A stretch of DNA of 64,000 bases from Rhodospirillales bacterium. Lineage in GTDB: Bacteria > Pseudomonadota > Alphaproteobacteria > Acetobacterales > Acetobacteraceae. A program made the translations under genes and the position numbers. The first letter of the stretch is position 1. The number at the start of each line of letters is the position of its first letter. Of the stretch, positions 29,718 to 40,592 are shown one piece after another. The notes beneath the pieces were generated by a model that saw only the letters and a program-made list of their open reading frames with translations, was not told the DNA's origin and ran no database searches. The stretch covers positions 1-64,000 of the forward strand of contig JANXSM010000138.1 of the NCBI GenBank assembly GCA_025352665.1, read 5' to 3'.

Positions 29718-30329
29718 TCAACACGCAAACCGAGCTGGGTGTGCGTTCCACAGCGCAATCACCCGGACGTGCGGGTGAGTAGGATTGTAGCTTAGGATGC
29801 TCAGCGATGCGGTGCTGAGCGGTAGATGCTGTGCCTCACTCACCGCCAGGCCGGTCCACCGTGCTGCCAATGCGGGCCCGAATTCACCGTGCGAAAAAAG
29901 CGCGACATTCCCCTTCATCGTGCAGAGACGTGCGATCAGCCGATCCGCGCGGTCGGAGACTTGCGCGGGCATCTCACCCCCTGGGCAGCCGTCGCGAAAC
30001 ACATTCCAGTTCGGCCTCTCCTTGCGGATATCCGCGGAGAGCTTGCCCTCGTAGTCGCCATAGTCCCACTCAGCCAGGCCCGGTTCAATTTCTGCGTCCC
30101 AATCTGGCCCGACCAGCGCGCAGGTCCGTTGCGCGCGCTGCCGCGGGCTGGTCAGCACGAGACCGAAATGGATGCATCTGAACCACGGCGCCAATTCGCG
30201 CGCTTCATTCTAGCCGTTCGCGGTCAGTGGGATGTCCGTGCTGCCGGTGTGACGACCGGAAAGCGACCAATCGGTTTCGCCGTGCCGGACGAGGTACAGG
30301 CTTAGGAGAGGTTCCCGAGCAGCGATCAC
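29718..30329 (-). pseudogene. Histidine phosphatase (phosphoglycerate-mutase-like), amber stop in N-terminus
   Basis: The frame from GTG 30329 reads [20 protein letters not shown], the catalytic RHG motif of histidine phosphatases. It meets TAG (30210-30212) in place of Glu after PLTANG, then continues NEARELAPWF to VALFSHGEFGPALAARW, with the second His. An ATG at 30194 could restart but would lack the catalytic RHG. The GTG overlaps the aldolase stop (GTGA). Family members here probably dephosphorylate a sugar phosphate. As read, the gene is dead or needs readthrough. Confidence 0.85.
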
Positions 30330-31372
30330 GACCGCTCCATGGTAGCGCTATATTCGCCTTGGAGTGCGGCATGGTTGCAGTGGGCGCGATGCCGGAGCGC
30401 GTCCTGCGCTGCCGCGACTTGAGACTCTTTGCCCTGCCATATCTCCAAAGCCGGCTGCTGGATGGCACGCGCAAACGAGAACACCAATGGCCAGGGCAAC
30501 CGCGATGCCGTCGATCGCGCCAGGATATTCATCGCGTTGAGACGGGCAGAGGCAAATTCTGCCGATTGACCGCCCGACAGGAACGCAATCCCCGCAACGG
30601 AAGCGGGGACGGCCCCGAGGAGGCATTTCACAGTGGCTGCAGCCACTGTCTCCACACTCTCCTGGTTTGTGGAGCTCAATCCCGGAAGTACCATGTTGGG
30701 CTTCAGGATCATGCCCTCCAGCATGACGTTCTGGGTATAAAGGTGGTTGAAGACGCTGTGCAGCGTCTCCTCTGTAACCTCTCGGCCTCGCTCGAGGGTG
30801 TGCCCTCCAGCCATCAGCACTTCCGGCTCGACGATCGGCACTAGTCCGACTTCCTGGCAGAGGGCCGCATAGCGGGCCAATGCCTGCGCATTGGCCTCAA
30901 TGCAGCCTCGGCTGGGTAGGCCGTCGCCCAGCGTTATCACTGCGCGCCACTTGGCGAAGCGGGCACCCATTGCGGAATATTCCTTGAGACGGTCCCGCAA
31001 CCCATCTAGCCCTTCCGTAATCTTCTCACCGAGGCGACCCGCCAACTCCTTGGCGCCGATGTCGACCTTGATGCCTGGAATAATGCCTGCGTCGGTAAGG
31101 ACCCTGACAAAGGACGAGCCCTTTTTTGTTTGCTGGCGGATCGTCTCGTCGTAGAGGATCGCACCGCCGATGCTGTCGCCAAGACCAGACGTGGTGACAA
31201 TCAATTCGCGATAAGCACGCCGCGCCTCCTCGGTCTGGGGAATCCCAGCAGCGGCAAACCGCCGGTTGCACGTGCCGGTACTCTCGTCCATCGCGAGCAA
31301 ACCCTTGCCGACTCCCACCAGCCGGTGCGCGGTGTCGATAAGCCCTTGCGGGCTCACTTCGAGGCGCCCCAT
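30326..31372 (-). CDS. fbaB: Class I fructose-bisphosphate aldolase
   Basis: A 348-residue aldolase of the eukaryote-like class I type, cleaving fructose-1,6-bisphosphate to dihydroxyacetone phosphate and glyceraldehyde-3-phosphate through a Schiff base. The Lys is in [12 protein letters not shown] (about residue 224). Other family features are [14 protein letters not shown] near residue 30, KWRAVI near 141 and FLSGGQS near 275. It starts inside the end of xfp (19-bp overlap), and its stop overlaps the phosphatase GTG, so the three genes are one leftward operon. It supplies triose phosphate next to phosphoketolase. Confidence 0.94.
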   Translation of the reverse strand: MGRLEVSPQGLIDTAHRLVGVGKGLLAMDESTGTCNRRFAAAGIPQTEEARRAYRELIVTTSGLGDSIGGAILYDETIRQQTKKGSSFVRVLTDAGIIPGIKVDIGAKELAGRLGEKITEGLDGLRDRLKEYSAMGARFAKWRAVITLGDGLPSRGCIEANAQALARYAALCQEVGLVPIVEPEVLMAGGHTLERGREVTEETLHSVFNHLYTQNVMLEGMILKPNMVLPGLSSTNQESVETVAAATVKCLLGAVPASVAGIAFLSGGQSAEFASARLNAMNILARSTASRLPWPLVFSFARAIQQPALEIWQGKESQVAAAQDALRHRAHCNHAALQGEYSATMERS

Positions 31373-33780
31373 TTCCAGTTCCGGATCTCCGGCAGATCCT
31401 CGCCGTGCTGTTCGATGTAGAGCTTGTGTTCGACGAGCTTGTCCCGAACCATCTGCTTGAGATAGGCCCCCTTGCTACCAAGATGCGGCAGCCGGTCGAC
31501 GACGTCCTGCACCAGATGAAACCGGTCGAGATCGTTCTGTACCCGCATGTCGAAAGCGGTAGTGATCGTGCCCTCTTCCTTGTAGCCGCGCACATGGAGG
31601 TTGCGGTTGGTGCGGCGATAGGTCAGCCGGTGCACCAACGATGAATAGCCGTGGAAGCCAAAGATGATGTGCTTGTCACGGGTGAAGATCGAATCGTAGT
31701 CCGCCTCGGTGAGTCCGTGCGGATGCTCGCTGGCGGATTGCAATTTCATCAAATCGACGATATTGATCACCCGCATCTTCAGTTCGGGCAGATGCTCGCG
31801 AAGGATCGATACGGCGGCCAGGATCTCCAGCGTCGGCGTATCGCCGCAGCAGGCCATCACCACATCCGGTTCACCGTCCTGGTCGTTGCTGGCCCATTGC
31901 CAGATGCCAAGACCCTGCGTGCAATGTACGACAGCCTGACTCATGGTCAGCCATTGCGGCATGGCGTGCTTGCCGGCGATGACGACGTTCACGTAATGCC
32001 GGCTCCGCAGGCAGTGATCGAAGGTCGACAACAGGCAGTTGGCATCGGGCGGCAGGTAGACCCGGACAATGTCCGCCTTCTTGTTGATCACATGGTCGAG
32101 GAAACCGGGATCCTGATGGGTGAAGCCGTTGTGGTCCTGTTGCCAGACATGGGATGCGAGCAGGTAGTTCAGCGAGGCGATATTGCGGCGCCACGGTAGT
32201 TCCGCCGTGACCTTCAGCCATTTGGCGTGCTGGCTGAACATCGAATCGATGATGCGGATGAACGCTTCATAACTGTTGAAAAGTCCGTGCCGCCCGGTCA
32301 GCAGGTAGCCTTCCAGCCAGCCCTCGCATTGATGTTCGCTGAGCATCGAATCGAGCACGCAGCCAGCGGGGGCCAGGAACTCGTCATTTTCTACGGTTGC
32401 CGCATCCCATTGCCGGTCGGTGACCTTGAAGACGGCGCCAAGCAGGTTCGATAGCGTCTCATCGGGACCGAAGATGCGGAAGTTGCCCTTGTTCAGCCTG
32501 ACGATGTCCTTGAAGAACTCGCCCAGCACGAGGGTGTCCTGTCCGTCGACGGCGCCCGGGGAGGCGACCTGTATGGCGTGCACGCGGAAATCGGGCATGT
32601 GCAGGTCACGCAGCAGAATGCCGCCATTGGCATGCGGATTGGCGCCCATCCGGCGGTTGCCCTTTGGCGCCAGCTCGGCCAGTTCCGCGTTCAGACGTCC
32701 GCTCTCGTCGAACAACTCCTCGGCCTTGTAGCTTTTCATCCAGCTTTCAAGCTGCGCGAGGTGCTCGGGGTGCTTGGTATCGACCAGCAGCGGCACCTGA
32801 TGCGACCGAAAACTCCCCTCGACCGGCAGGCCGTCGACGATCTTTGGCCCGGTCCAGCCCTTGGGGGATCTCAGAACGATCATCGGCCAGCGCGGCCGTG
32901 TGGCAGTCTTGGTGGTCCGGGCGGACATCTGGAACCGTCGGATCTCCACGATGGCCTCTTCCATGACGGTTGCCATCAACTCGTGCATCGTCGCCGGGTC
33001 GTCGCCCTCGACAAAATAGGGGGTCCAGCCGCATCCCTGAAAAAAATGTTCCAACTCGTCGTGCTCGATGCGCGCGAGCACTGTCGGATTGCTGATCTTG
33101 TAGCCGTTTAGATGCAGGATCGGCAGCACCGCGCCATCGGTCATCGGATCGAGAAACTTATTGGACTGCCACGCCGTCGCCAGCGGGCCGGTTTCCGCCT
33201 CGCCGTCGCCAACGACGCAGGCGACGATCAGGTCCGGGTTGTCGAATACTGCGCCGAAAGCGTGGCTAAGCGAGTAGCCAAGCTCACCGCCTTCGTGGAT
33301 CGAGCCTGGCGTCGTCGGTGCGACGTGGCTTGATATGCCACCCGGAAACGAGAATTGCTTGAACAGCTTCTTGAGCCCGGCTTCGTCCTGGGAGACGTTC
33401 GGGTAAACCTCGCTCCAGGTGCCTTCGAGATATACGTTGCCGACGATCGCCGGGCCGCCGTGACCTGGCCCCGCGATGTAGATCATGTCCAGATCATGCT
33501 TTTTGATGACCCGGTTCAAGTGCACGTAGATGAAGTTCTGTCCTGGCGTCGTCCCCCAGTGACTGACGACGAGCGGCTTGATGTGTGCCATCGTCAAAGG
33601 CTCGCGTAGAAGCGGATTATCATAGAGATAGATCTGCCCGACGGAGAGATAATTGGCGGCTCGCCAGTAAGCGTTCGTCAGCCGTAACGCGTCGGCGTCC
33701 AATGTCCGGGGCTCGGCGGCAGTCCGCTTGGCGCCAAGCCGGCCTTGTGGCTCTCGCGTCACCGTGTGTGCGTCGTCCAT
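31354..33780 (-). CDS. xfp: Xylulose-5-phosphate/fructose-6-phosphate phosphoketolase
   Basis: An 808-residue ThDP enzyme that splits xylulose-5-P or fructose-6-P with phosphate into acetyl phosphate and glyceraldehyde-3-P or erythrose-4-P. The start at 33780 (MDDAHTV, after an AGAGGGG site) fits family length; an upstream extension to 34275 is not family-like. Motifs include [17 protein letters not shown], the ThDP site [24 protein letters not shown] and C-terminal WKWGASK. It is uninterrupted, unlike many neighbours. It heads the operon xfp-fba-phosphatase, and a conserved 20-bp motif lies 140 bp upstream. Confidence 0.96.
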   Translation of the reverse strand: MDDAHTVTREPQGRLGAKRTAAEPRTLDADALRLTNAYWRAANYLSVGQIYLYDNPLLREPLTMAHIKPLVVSHWGTTPGQNFIYVHLNRVIKKHDLDMIYIAGPGHGGPAIVGNVYLEGTWSEVYPNVSQDEAGLKKLFKQFSFPGGISSHVAPTTPGSIHEGGELGYSLSHAFGAVFDNPDLIVACVVGDGEAETGPLATAWQSNKFLDPMTDGAVLPILHLNGYKISNPTVLARIEHDELEHFFQGCGWTPYFVEGDDPATMHELMATVMEEAIVEIRRFQMSARTTKTATRPRWPMIVLRSPKGWTGPKIVDGLPVEGSFRSHQVPLLVDTKHPEHLAQLESWMKSYKAEELFDESGRLNAELAELAPKGNRRMGANPHANGGILLRDLHMPDFRVHAIQVASPGAVDGQDTLVLGEFFKDIVRLNKGNFRIFGPDETLSNLLGAVFKVTDRQWDAATVENDEFLAPAGCVLDSMLSEHQCEGWLEGYLLTGRHGLFNSYEAFIRIIDSMFSQHAKWLKVTAELPWRRNIASLNYLLASHVWQQDHNGFTHQDPGFLDHVINKKADIVRVYLPPDANCLLSTFDHCLRSRHYVNVVIAGKHAMPQWLTMSQAVVHCTQGLGIWQWASNDQDGEPDVVMACCGDTPTLEILAAVSILREHLPELKMRVINIVDLMKLQSASEHPHGLTEADYDSIFTRDKHIIFGFHGYSSLVHRLTYRRTNRNLHVRGYKEEGTITTAFDMRVQNDLDRFHLVQDVVDRLPHLGSKGAYLKQMVRDKLVEHKLYIEQHGEDLPEIRNWKWGASK

Positions 33781-34201
33781 GGTCTCGGCCCCTCTTGGTT
33801 TCCTGGGTCCGCGGTGTGTGCCGCGAACAGGATGCAGCGTGTTGCGGCATTCGCCGAGCCGGCGCGCAACGCGAAAAGCCCTGTTGAGTTCAACCATAGC
33901 GGGCTGGAGAACGTTCGGCGCAGCCTCGGAAACTACCCATGCCGGCGAGCGGCCTAAGGTGTGGGAGAGGGAGGCCGGAACGCGTGCGGTGGTTTGCGAT
34001 GCTTCGCCCGTGTGGTCCGAATTTGAGTAGATTCCGACCCTGTGGTGCGCGTCCGATCGACTGGTAGACCAATGTCGTCGAGTGGGCGCGACTGGAGCTT
34101 CGTAACCAACTGCCGGCTGCCTGCCGGTCAAGCGTGACACAAGAGGCTCCGTCGAGCCAGTCGCTGGAGCAGATCCGGCAAGTCTGGAAGGAGCTATCCT
34201 C
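33781..34201. promoter_or_regulatory. Divergent intergenic region between xfp and glk
   Basis: About 420 bp that must hold promoters for xfp leftward and glk-tal-pgi rightward. It contains the conserved 20-bp motif (site B). The glk ATG is preceded by AAGGAGC. No open frame of note, and no regulator gene. Confidence 0.6.
33920..33939. promoter_or_regulatory. Conserved 20-bp motif, site B (upstream of xfp)
   Basis: GCAGCCTCGGAAACTACCCA, the most divergent of the three copies. It lies 140 bp upstream of the xfp start, in the same orientation relative to the downstream gene as sites A and C. Confidence 0.6.
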
Positions 34202-35209
34202 ATGCTGATCGCGGGAGACATTGGTGCCACCAAGACACGGCTTGCACTGGTCTCGCCCGAAACCGGGCCACGCAACTTTTTAGCCGAGGAGGAATTCCAC
34301 AGCGCTGACTACGCAGGGCTGGAAGCGATCCTAACGGCATTCATGGCCAAAACCGGCCGCAACGCCACGTCCGCCTGTTTTGACGTGGCCGGCCCGGTGA
34401 TCGGCGGGCGGGCGCATCTGACAAATCTGCCTTGGGATCTTGAAGAAACAGCACTCTGCACCGCGCTTAATTTGCAGCGCGTTACCCTGCTGAATGATCT
34501 CGCGGCCACCGCCCATGCCGTGCCGCATCTGCAGCCCGAAGAGACGATCACTGTGAATGCCGGCAAGCCCGGCGTGGAACACGCGCCGATCGCGGTGCTG
34601 GCTCCTGGTACTGGGCTGGGCGAGGCGTTTCTGATTTGGGGGGGGCAAGACTATATCACCTGCTCCTCCGAAGGCGGGCACAGCGACTTTGCCCCGACCA
34701 ACGATGTCCAGGCCGGACTATGGGCGTTCCTGACCGAACGTTTCCGCCATGCGGCTTACGAGAGGGTGTGCGCCGGCTCCGGGCTGCCCAACGTTTACGA
34801 TTTCGTGCGGTCGCGGGATCCGTCCTCAGAAAGCGCCGCCTTCCGCGCCATCTTGGACGCTGCGGACGATCGTACGCCGCCCATCGTCGAAGCCGCGCTG
34901 AATGATGCAGCGAACAACCCGATCGCGGCCGAGACACTACGCATCGTGATCGACGTCTGGGGTGCCGAGGCAGGTAATCTGGCTCTGAGGGTGCTCGCGA
35001 CCGGCGGCGTCTATTTGGCCGGCGGCATGCCGCCGAGGCTCGTTCCGCAATTGCAGGACGGCGCCTTCATGCGCGCCTTCACCGCCAAGGGCCGCTTTGC
35101 CAATATGTTGAGCGCGGTGCCGGTTCACATCGTTAAGGTCAACGCCGCCCTGCTTGGCACCTCCATATATGGGCTGCAGCAGGCGGGGCGGCCGGTAGCC
35201 GGCGCATAA
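34202..35209 (+). CDS. glk: Glucokinase
   Basis: A 335-residue ROK-independent bacterial glucokinase (Glk family) that makes glucose-6-phosphate from glucose and ATP. It has the phosphate-binding [12 protein letters not shown] at the N-terminus, [40 protein letters not shown] and EGGHSDFAP. Start ATG 34202 follows AAGGAGC. It leads the rightward glk-tal-pgi run, whose products feed glucose-6-P to the leftward zwf-gnd genes. Confidence 0.94.
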   Translation: MLIAGDIGATKTRLALVSPETGPRNFLAEEEFHSADYAGLEAILTAFMAKTGRNATSACFDVAGPVIGGRAHLTNLPWDLEETALCTALNLQRVTLLNDLAATAHAVPHLQPEETITVNAGKPGVEHAPIAVLAPGTGLGEAFLIWGGQDYITCSSEGGHSDFAPTNDVQAGLWAFLTERFRHAAYERVCAGSGLPNVYDFVRSRDPSSESAAFRAILDAADDRTPPIVEAALNDAANNPIAAETLRIVIDVWGAEAGNLALRVLATGGVYLAGGMPPRLVPQLQDGAFMRAFTAKGRFANMLSAVPVHIVKVNAALLGTSIYGLQQAGRPVAGA

Positions 35210-35282
35210 ACGTCCCAACGCCTGGCGGACCGGCCTGCAGGCGATTCCGCCGCCGTTGTTTTATTGCAAAAGGAAGCGACAG

Positions 35283-36365
35283 ATGGCTTCAGACGGACCC
35301 AAGGCGCTCAACCGGCTCGGCCAGAGCCTGTGGCTGGACAACATCACCCGCGACCTGCTCGATAGCGGCACGCTGAAGCGATACATCGACGAGTTGTCGG
35401 TCACCGGCCTCACCTCCAACCCGACGATCTTCCACCACGCAATCGCGCGCAGTTCTGCGTACGACGCGGAAATCCGTCGGCAACTGGATCATGGCGCCGT
35501 AGGAGAGGGGCTCTTCTTCAACCTTGCCACCCAGGACCTCGACCGCGCGGCGGATCTGTTCGCGCCGGTCCATGCGCGCACCGGCACGGTCGACGGCTTC
35601 GTGTCGTTGGAAGTCTCGCCCCTGCTCGCCTACGACACCCAGGCAACGGTGGAGCAGGCCAAACTACTGCACGCAAAGGCAAAGAGGTCCAATCTCTTCA
35701 TTAAGATCCCCGGCACCGCGGAAGGCATGCCAGCGATCGAGCAGGCGATTTTCGATGGCGTCCCAGTCAACGTGACCCTGCTGTTCTCCACCGAACAATA
35801 TAACGCAGCGGCCGATGCCTACCTGATGGGGCTCGAACGCCGCGTCGCCGCCGGCCTGTCCCCCGACATACGCTCAGTTGCTTCGCTTTTCATCAGCCGC
35901 TGGGATGTTGCGGTGGCCAGCAAGGTGCCGGAGAAACTGCGCAATACGCTCGGGATCGCCGTTAGCAAGCAATCCTATAAGGCCTATCGCGATCTACTGG
36001 AGGGCGATCGGTTTCAGCGTCTGGCAAATCTCGGCGCGCGGCCGCAACGGCTGCTGTTCGCCAGCACGGGCACCAAGGACAAGAACGCATCCGACACATT
36101 GTACATCTCCGCTCTTGCCGCCCCGAACACGGTCAACACAATGCCGGAGGAAACCTTGCTGGCCTTCGCCGATCACGGCACGACCAGCGGTGCATTGCCG
36201 CGCGATGGTGGGGACGCGGAAGCGGTGCTGCTCATGTTCGCCAAGGCCAGCATCGATATCGCGGCGCTGGCAGCGCAACTGCAATCCGACGGGGCCAAAG
36301 GCTTTGTCGCCTCTTGGCACGAACTGCTTGGGGCGATCGAGGCCAAGAGCAGGACCCTGGCCTGA
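35283..36365 (+). CDS. tal: Transaldolase
   Basis: A 360-residue transaldolase. It moves a dihydroxyacetone unit between sedoheptulose-7-P and glyceraldehyde-3-P. The motif [17 protein letters not shown] is near residue 35, and the Schiff-base Lys lies in [20 protein letters not shown] (about residue 140). The start at 35283 is chosen over 35256 for its AAGGAAG site. pgi follows 16 bp later. In several acetic acid bacteria Tal and Pgi are one fused protein; here they are separate reading frames with a stop and a fresh ribosome-binding site between them. Confidence 0.93.
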   Translation: MASDGPKALNRLGQSLWLDNITRDLLDSGTLKRYIDELSVTGLTSNPTIFHHAIARSSAYDAEIRRQLDHGAVGEGLFFNLATQDLDRAADLFAPVHARTGTVDGFVSLEVSPLLAYDTQATVEQAKLLHAKAKRSNLFIKIPGTAEGMPAIEQAIFDGVPVNVTLLFSTEQYNAAADAYLMGLERRVAAGLSPDIRSVASLFISRWDVAVASKVPEKLRNTLGIAVSKQSYKAYRDLLEGDRFQRLANLGARPQRLLFASTGTKDKNASDTLYISALAAPNTVNTMPEETLLAFADHGTTSGALPRDGGDAEAVLLMFAKASIDIAALAAQLQSDGAKGFVASWHELLGAIEAKSRTLA

Positions 36366-36381
36366 ACACAGGAGAGATCCG

Positions 36382-38004
36382 ATGACCGCTCTCACTGCGA
36401 CCCCGTCCTGGCAAGCGCTCGCTGCGCATCACGCGCGCATCAAAGACATTCATCTGCGCAAGCTGTTCGCCGACGATCCCGGCCGAGCGGAGCGGTTCTC
36501 GATCGAGGGTGGGGGCCTTTTCCTTGACTACTCCAAGAACCGCATCACTGATGAGACCGTGCGGCTGCTGCTGCAGCTTGCCGAGGAGCGCGGCGTTGCA
36601 AAACGGCGCGATGCGATGTTTGCGGGTGAGAAGATCAACACCACGGAACGTCGTGCCGTGCTGCATGTGGCACTGAGGGCGCCGCGCGGCACCCACATCG
36701 TGGTCGACGGTGCCGATGTTGTGCCCGAAATCCACAAGGTGCTGCAGGCGATGGTGGATTTCGCCATGCGCCTGCGGAGCGGGGCGTTCATCGGCCATAC
36801 CGGCAGGCGGATCCGCAACGTCGTGAATATTGGTATTGGCGGATCCTATCTGGGACCCGAGATGGCCTATCGCGCGCTGCGTCCCTTCAGCGACCGGTCT
36901 ATGACTTTCCGCTTTGTCTCCAATGTCGATGGCGCAGATTTCAGTGAAGCAACATGGGATTTGGATGCGACCGAAACGCTGTTCATCGTTTCCTCCAAGA
37001 CGTTCACCACCCTGGAGACGATGACCAACGCGGCGACGGCGCGCGCCTGGCTGGTCCAGAAACTCGGTCCGGATGCGGCAGTCGCAAAGCATTTCGCGGC
37101 GGTCTCGACCAATATTCCGGCTGCCATCACGTTCGGCATCGATCCAGCCAACATCTTCGGCTTCTGGGACTGGGTGGGCGGTCGCTATTCAATGGACAGC
37201 GCAATCGGTCTGTCCACGATGATCGCCGTGGGCGCCGACAACTTCCGCGACATGCTCGCCGGCTTCCACGCGATGGACGAGCATTTCCGGACCGCGCCCG
37301 CCGCCTTCAACCTGCCGCTGCTGCTCGGTCTTCTGACTATCTGGTACACTAATTTCTTCGGCACGCAGACGATTGGCATACTGCCCTATGCCGCTCATCT
37401 GGCACGTTTTCCTGCCTATCTCCAGCAGCTCCAGATGGAGAGTAACGGCAAGCATATCGATCTCGATGGGTGCGTGCTGGACTATCAGAGCGGTCCCATC
37501 GTCTGGGGAGAGCCCGGGACCGACGGCCAGCACTCATTCTATCAGTTGCTTCATCAGGGTACGAGACTGGTACCCTGCGACATGATCGGTTTCTGCCGAC
37601 CGCTCAGCCAGCAGGTCGCGCAGCACGACCTGCTGATGGCCAATTTGTTTGCGCAAGCCGAGGCGCTGGCGTTTGGCAAGACGGCGGATGAGCTAAGAGT
37701 GGAAGGCTGCTCCGACCACCAGACACCGTTCCGCGTCACCGAGGGCAATCGACCGACAAACATGATCCTGGCCGAAGCCCTCAATCCGGCAACCCTCGGC
37801 AGCCTGGTGGCGCTCTACGAGCACAGCGTCTTCACCCAGGGTGCGATCTGGGCGATCGATAGCTTCGACCAATGGGGTGTCGAACTGGGCAAGGTTCTGG
37901 CAAACCGCATCATCCCCGAACTGAACCGTGACGCGGAGCCGGTTCTCGCGCACGACGCCTCAACCAATGCACTAATCCGACGGTACCGGAAGCAACGAGC
38001 GTGA
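36382..38004 (+). CDS. pgi: Glucose-6-phosphate isomerase
   Basis: A 540-residue isomerase for glucose-6-P and fructose-6-P. The start at 36382 follows AGGAGAG. Family motifs are [56 protein letters not shown] (with the catalytic Glu and His) and [13 protein letters not shown] near the C-terminus with the catalytic Lys. Uninterrupted. Together with phosphoketolase and transaldolase it allows carbon to cycle between hexose and pentose phosphates. Confidence 0.95.
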   Translation: MTALTATPSWQALAAHHARIKDIHLRKLFADDPGRAERFSIEGGGLFLDYSKNRITDETVRLLLQLAEERGVAKRRDAMFAGEKINTTERRAVLHVALRAPRGTHIVVDGADVVPEIHKVLQAMVDFAMRLRSGAFIGHTGRRIRNVVNIGIGGSYLGPEMAYRALRPFSDRSMTFRFVSNVDGADFSEATWDLDATETLFIVSSKTFTTLETMTNAATARAWLVQKLGPDAAVAKHFAAVSTNIPAAITFGIDPANIFGFWDWVGGRYSMDSAIGLSTMIAVGADNFRDMLAGFHAMDEHFRTAPAAFNLPLLLGLLTIWYTNFFGTQTIGILPYAAHLARFPAYLQQLQMESNGKHIDLDGCVLDYQSGPIVWGEPGTDGQHSFYQLLHQGTRLVPCDMIGFCRPLSQQVAQHDLLMANLFAQAEALAFGKTADELRVEGCSDHQTPFRVTEGNRPTNMILAEALNPATLGSLVALYEHSVFTQGAIWAIDSFDQWGVELGKVLANRIIPELNRDAEPVLAHDASTNALIRRYRKQRA

Positions 38005-38213
38005 GTTCTGCCCGAATGGCGACGGTGGCAGCTGGCGCAACCGCCATCGTTGGATGGCCGTAACATGGCAGGCACCGCAGCCGCGTCGGTCGCGGTGGTT
38101 TCGCCCCGTGTCGCTGATGAGGCCGGTGGCCATCCTCACTCTGGCTCGAATTGCTCCAGGTATCGCGGGCCGGCAACCTCTAATTCCCCCACCACCCACG
38201 GAAGACCTCATAG

Positions 38214-39602
38214 TTACTTCGTGACGGAGGGATTGTGCCAGTCGTCCCCGGCAGCGAGGAGTGTGTCAGCCCCTTTGGGCCCCCAACTGCCGCGCTTGTA
38301 GGCGCGCACTTTATGGTGCGTCTTGAGCACCGGGTCGACCACGGCCCAGGCAGCCTCCACCGCATCTTCACGGGCGAAGAGCGCTCCGTCTCCGGCCATG
38401 GCATCGCCCAACAGGCGTTCATACGGCAATTCCTCGCCTGGTTGTTCCTCGACTAAATAGAGTTCCCTCTGGTCACCGACGAAATCCTTGCCGGCACGCT
38501 TGACGCGAGCGGCCAGTGCAATGGCGGAGTTGGGCGATATACGGAATCGCAGATAGTTGCAGCGGCCGAGCGTGGCTGCTGAATCGGCGAACAGCGTTTG
38601 TGGGGGCGCCTTCAGTTCCACGACGACCTCGGTTGCCGTTGTTGCCAGATATTTGCCTGAGCGCAAGTACCACGGGACCGCTGCCCATCGCCACGAATCA
38701 ATGAAAAGACGGAGCGCGCAAAAGGTTTCCACATCGGAGTTGGCCGCGACATCTGGCTCCTTGCGGTAGCCGGCGTATTGGCCGCGCACGACATCGGCCG
38801 ATGTGAGCGGACGCATGCCTTGGAAGACTTTGGCTTGCTCGTTGTGCAAGGCACCAAAATTCCTGTCGGCCGGCACTTCCATGGCAAGCAGCGCGACGAT
38901 TTGAAAGAGATGATTTTGGATGACGTCACGCAGACAGCCGGCGGTTTCGTAGAACCCGCCGCGGTTCTCCACACCGAAGTCCTCCGAGAGCGTCACCTGG
39001 ACGTTGGCAATATAATTACGATTCCAGATAGGTTCCAGAAACGAATTAGCAAAACGGAAATAGAGGATATTCATGATCGCCTCTTTCCCGAGAAAGTGGT
39101 CGATGCGGAAGATCGAATCCTCAGGGAATACGGCTCGCGCCGAGCGATTGAGCTTGCGCGCGGAGGCCAGGTCGCGGCCGAACGGCTTCTCGACGACGAC
39201 GCGCGCATTTTCTGCCAACTTCGAGGCACCGAGCCCCCTAATTGTCACATCAAACAGCGATGGTGGAATCGCTAGGTAGTGTACTGGGCGGCGAGTCATC
39301 CCCAGCGCGCTTCTTATCGCCGTGAACGTGTCGGGTTCGTTGTAGTCACCGCTTACGTAGTTGAAAAGGGACAGAAGGCGGTCGAGGGCGGCGCGGTCAT
39401 CCACGCCACCCGATAGCTTTATACTGTCGACGACCCGCTTGTGCAGGTCCTCCAGGCTCCATTTCGGGAGGGCGACGCCGACGATTGGCACCGTCAGGGC
39501 ACCATGCTTAACCATGGCGTAGAGCGCTGGAAAGATCATTTTATGGGCGAGGTCACCTGTCACCCCAAAGACCACCAGGGCATCCGAACGGGGCGCCGTC
39601 AT
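38214..39602 (-). CDS. zwf: Glucose-6-phosphate 1-dehydrogenase
   Basis: A 462-residue dehydrogenase oxidising glucose-6-P to 6-phosphogluconolactone. It has an N-terminal coenzyme fold FGVTGDLAHKMIFPALY, an active-site RIDHFLGKEAIMNI (His as base), VVEKPFGRDLASA, and a C-terminal YERLLGDAMAGD segment. Its ATG overlaps the gnd stop by 4 bp, so it is translated after gnd in the leftward run tpiA-rpiB-gnd-zwf. It converges with pgi; 209 bp separate the stops. Confidence 0.94.
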   Translation of the reverse strand: MTAPRSDALVVFGVTGDLAHKMIFPALYAMVKHGALTVPIVGVALPKWSLEDLHKRVVDSIKLSGGVDDRAALDRLLSLFNYVSGDYNEPDTFTAIRSALGMTRRPVHYLAIPPSLFDVTIRGLGASKLAENARVVVEKPFGRDLASARKLNRSARAVFPEDSIFRIDHFLGKEAIMNILYFRFANSFLEPIWNRNYIANVQVTLSEDFGVENRGGFYETAGCLRDVIQNHLFQIVALLAMEVPADRNFGALHNEQAKVFQGMRPLTSADVVRGQYAGYRKEPDVAANSDVETFCALRLFIDSWRWAAVPWYLRSGKYLATTATEVVVELKAPPQTLFADSAATLGRCNYLRFRISPNSAIALAARVKRAGKDFVGDQRELYLVEEQPGEELPYERLLGDAMAGDGALFAREDAVEAAWAVVDPVLKTHHKVRAYKRGSWGPKGADTLLAAGDDWHNPSVTK

Positions 39603-40540
39603 GCGGTCGAACCGTTCTTCGCGCCGGAATTTTCCTCATGGCCGCAAAACTGATAGCGTAGCGCAGATAAAACCTTGTTGGCCAAGTTGTATTCGTCCCC
39701 AAAACTGAAGCGTTGGTCAAGTGCGGCACTGAGAACGGGAGCCGGAACTGACTCGTCGATAGCCGCCGCGATCGTCCAGCGATCCTCGCCCGATTCAGAT
39801 ACGCGGCTTGAGGAATTCTCGAGGCTCAGGTCGTACGGGTAGTTCTCGGGGTCTCGCAGTGGTGCGGTTTCGGCATCGACAGCGCGAAGCTTTTTGGCAA
39901 GGTTGGCGTGGCGAAGGATGTTCAGCCCCTCGGCGTGGGAGGCCATTATGCCGTATTCGAGGTCGTTATGGACCATTTTGACGAAGTGGCCTGCGCCGCT
40001 CGGTCCGCAGTGTAGATAGGCGTGTTCGGCGCTATCGGCCACGCTCTCAAGACCGCGCGTTCGCGGCGCCGCCTCGATACCTGGCGCCAAGGCAGCGAAG
40101 GCCGGATCGAGGCGTCGAACGGCAGCTTCCTCACCGCCGATCATCAGGCAAGAACCGCGCTCCGATCCCCAAATGCCACCGCTCGTTCCGACGTCCACAT
40201 GGTGGATGCCCTTCGGTTTCAACTCGGCGGCGCGACGGAGGTCATCGCGGTAATGCGAGTTGCTACCATCGATGACCACGTCGTCAGCTTCGAGGAATGG
40301 GACCAGGCTGGCCAGTGCCAGGTCGACTGTCGCTGCCGGTACCATCATCCAGATGACCCGAGGCTTCTGCAGCTTAAGCGCCAATTCTTCGATGGATTGC
40401 GATCCGATTGCCTCTTCCTTGGTGAGCACGTCCACGGCCTTCGGGTCGAGGTCGTGGACGACGCATTGGTGGCCGGCTTGCCGGAGGCGCCGTACCATGT
40501 TGGTTCCCATGCGGCCAAGCCCGATCATTCCGGGTTCCAT
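39599..40540 (-). CDS. gnd: 6-Phosphogluconate dehydrogenase, GntZ type, with an internal deletion
   Basis: A 313-residue decarboxylating dehydrogenase of the short, usually NAD-preferring class. The Rossmann start MIGLGRMGTNMVRRL, DGSNSHYRDD, DVGTSGGIWG and KMVHNDLEYG (normally HNGIEYG) are visible. After YDLSLE the sequence jumps to SRVSESGEDRW. The 25-35 residues that homologues carry here (the IAEVWRRGSVI-SWLLDL helix pair) are missing without loss of frame. That stretch is part of the conserved dimer/active-site core, so activity is doubtful despite an open reading frame. It is coupled to zwf by a 4-bp overlap. Confidence 0.87.
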   Translation of the reverse strand: MEPGMIGLGRMGTNMVRRLRQAGHQCVVHDLDPKAVDVLTKEEAIGSQSIEELALKLQKPRVIWMMVPAATVDLALASLVPFLEADDVVIDGSNSHYRDDLRRAAELKPKGIHHVDVGTSGGIWGSERGSCLMIGGEEAAVRRLDPAFAALAPGIEAAPRTRGLESVADSAEHAYLHCGPSGAGHFVKMVHNDLEYGIMASHAEGLNILRHANLAKKLRAVDAETAPLRDPENYPYDLSLENSSSRVSESGEDRWTIAAAIDESVPAPVLSAALDQRFSFGDEYNLANKVLSALRYQFCGHEENSGAKNGSTA

Positions 40541-40592
40541 ATTTTTTCCTTTGTTGGAGTCGCTCCGTCAGCACTGCTGCCGGATGAACCTG

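Noticed and set aside
17332-30212. Several in-frame TAG codons (istA, P-ATPase twice, phosphatase, glucan synthase) suggested amber reassignment or a suppressor tRNA.
   Set aside because: The same genes also carry TGA or TAA stops, frameshifts and deletions, and intact genes end normally. Simple pseudogenisation explains them. Only the phosphatase remains worth a check.
33890-33960. EcfG (general stress response) promoter for the 20-bp motif, because of GGAAAC.
   Set aside because: The EcfG pattern needs GGAAC with CGTT at a fixed distance; the spacing and second half do not hold at all three sites.
31354-34275. A 973-residue phosphoketolase with an N-terminal extension.
   Set aside because: The extension upstream of 33780 is low-complexity, has no homology to the family and contains the promoter region. 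The ATG at 33780 has a ribosome-binding site and gives family length.
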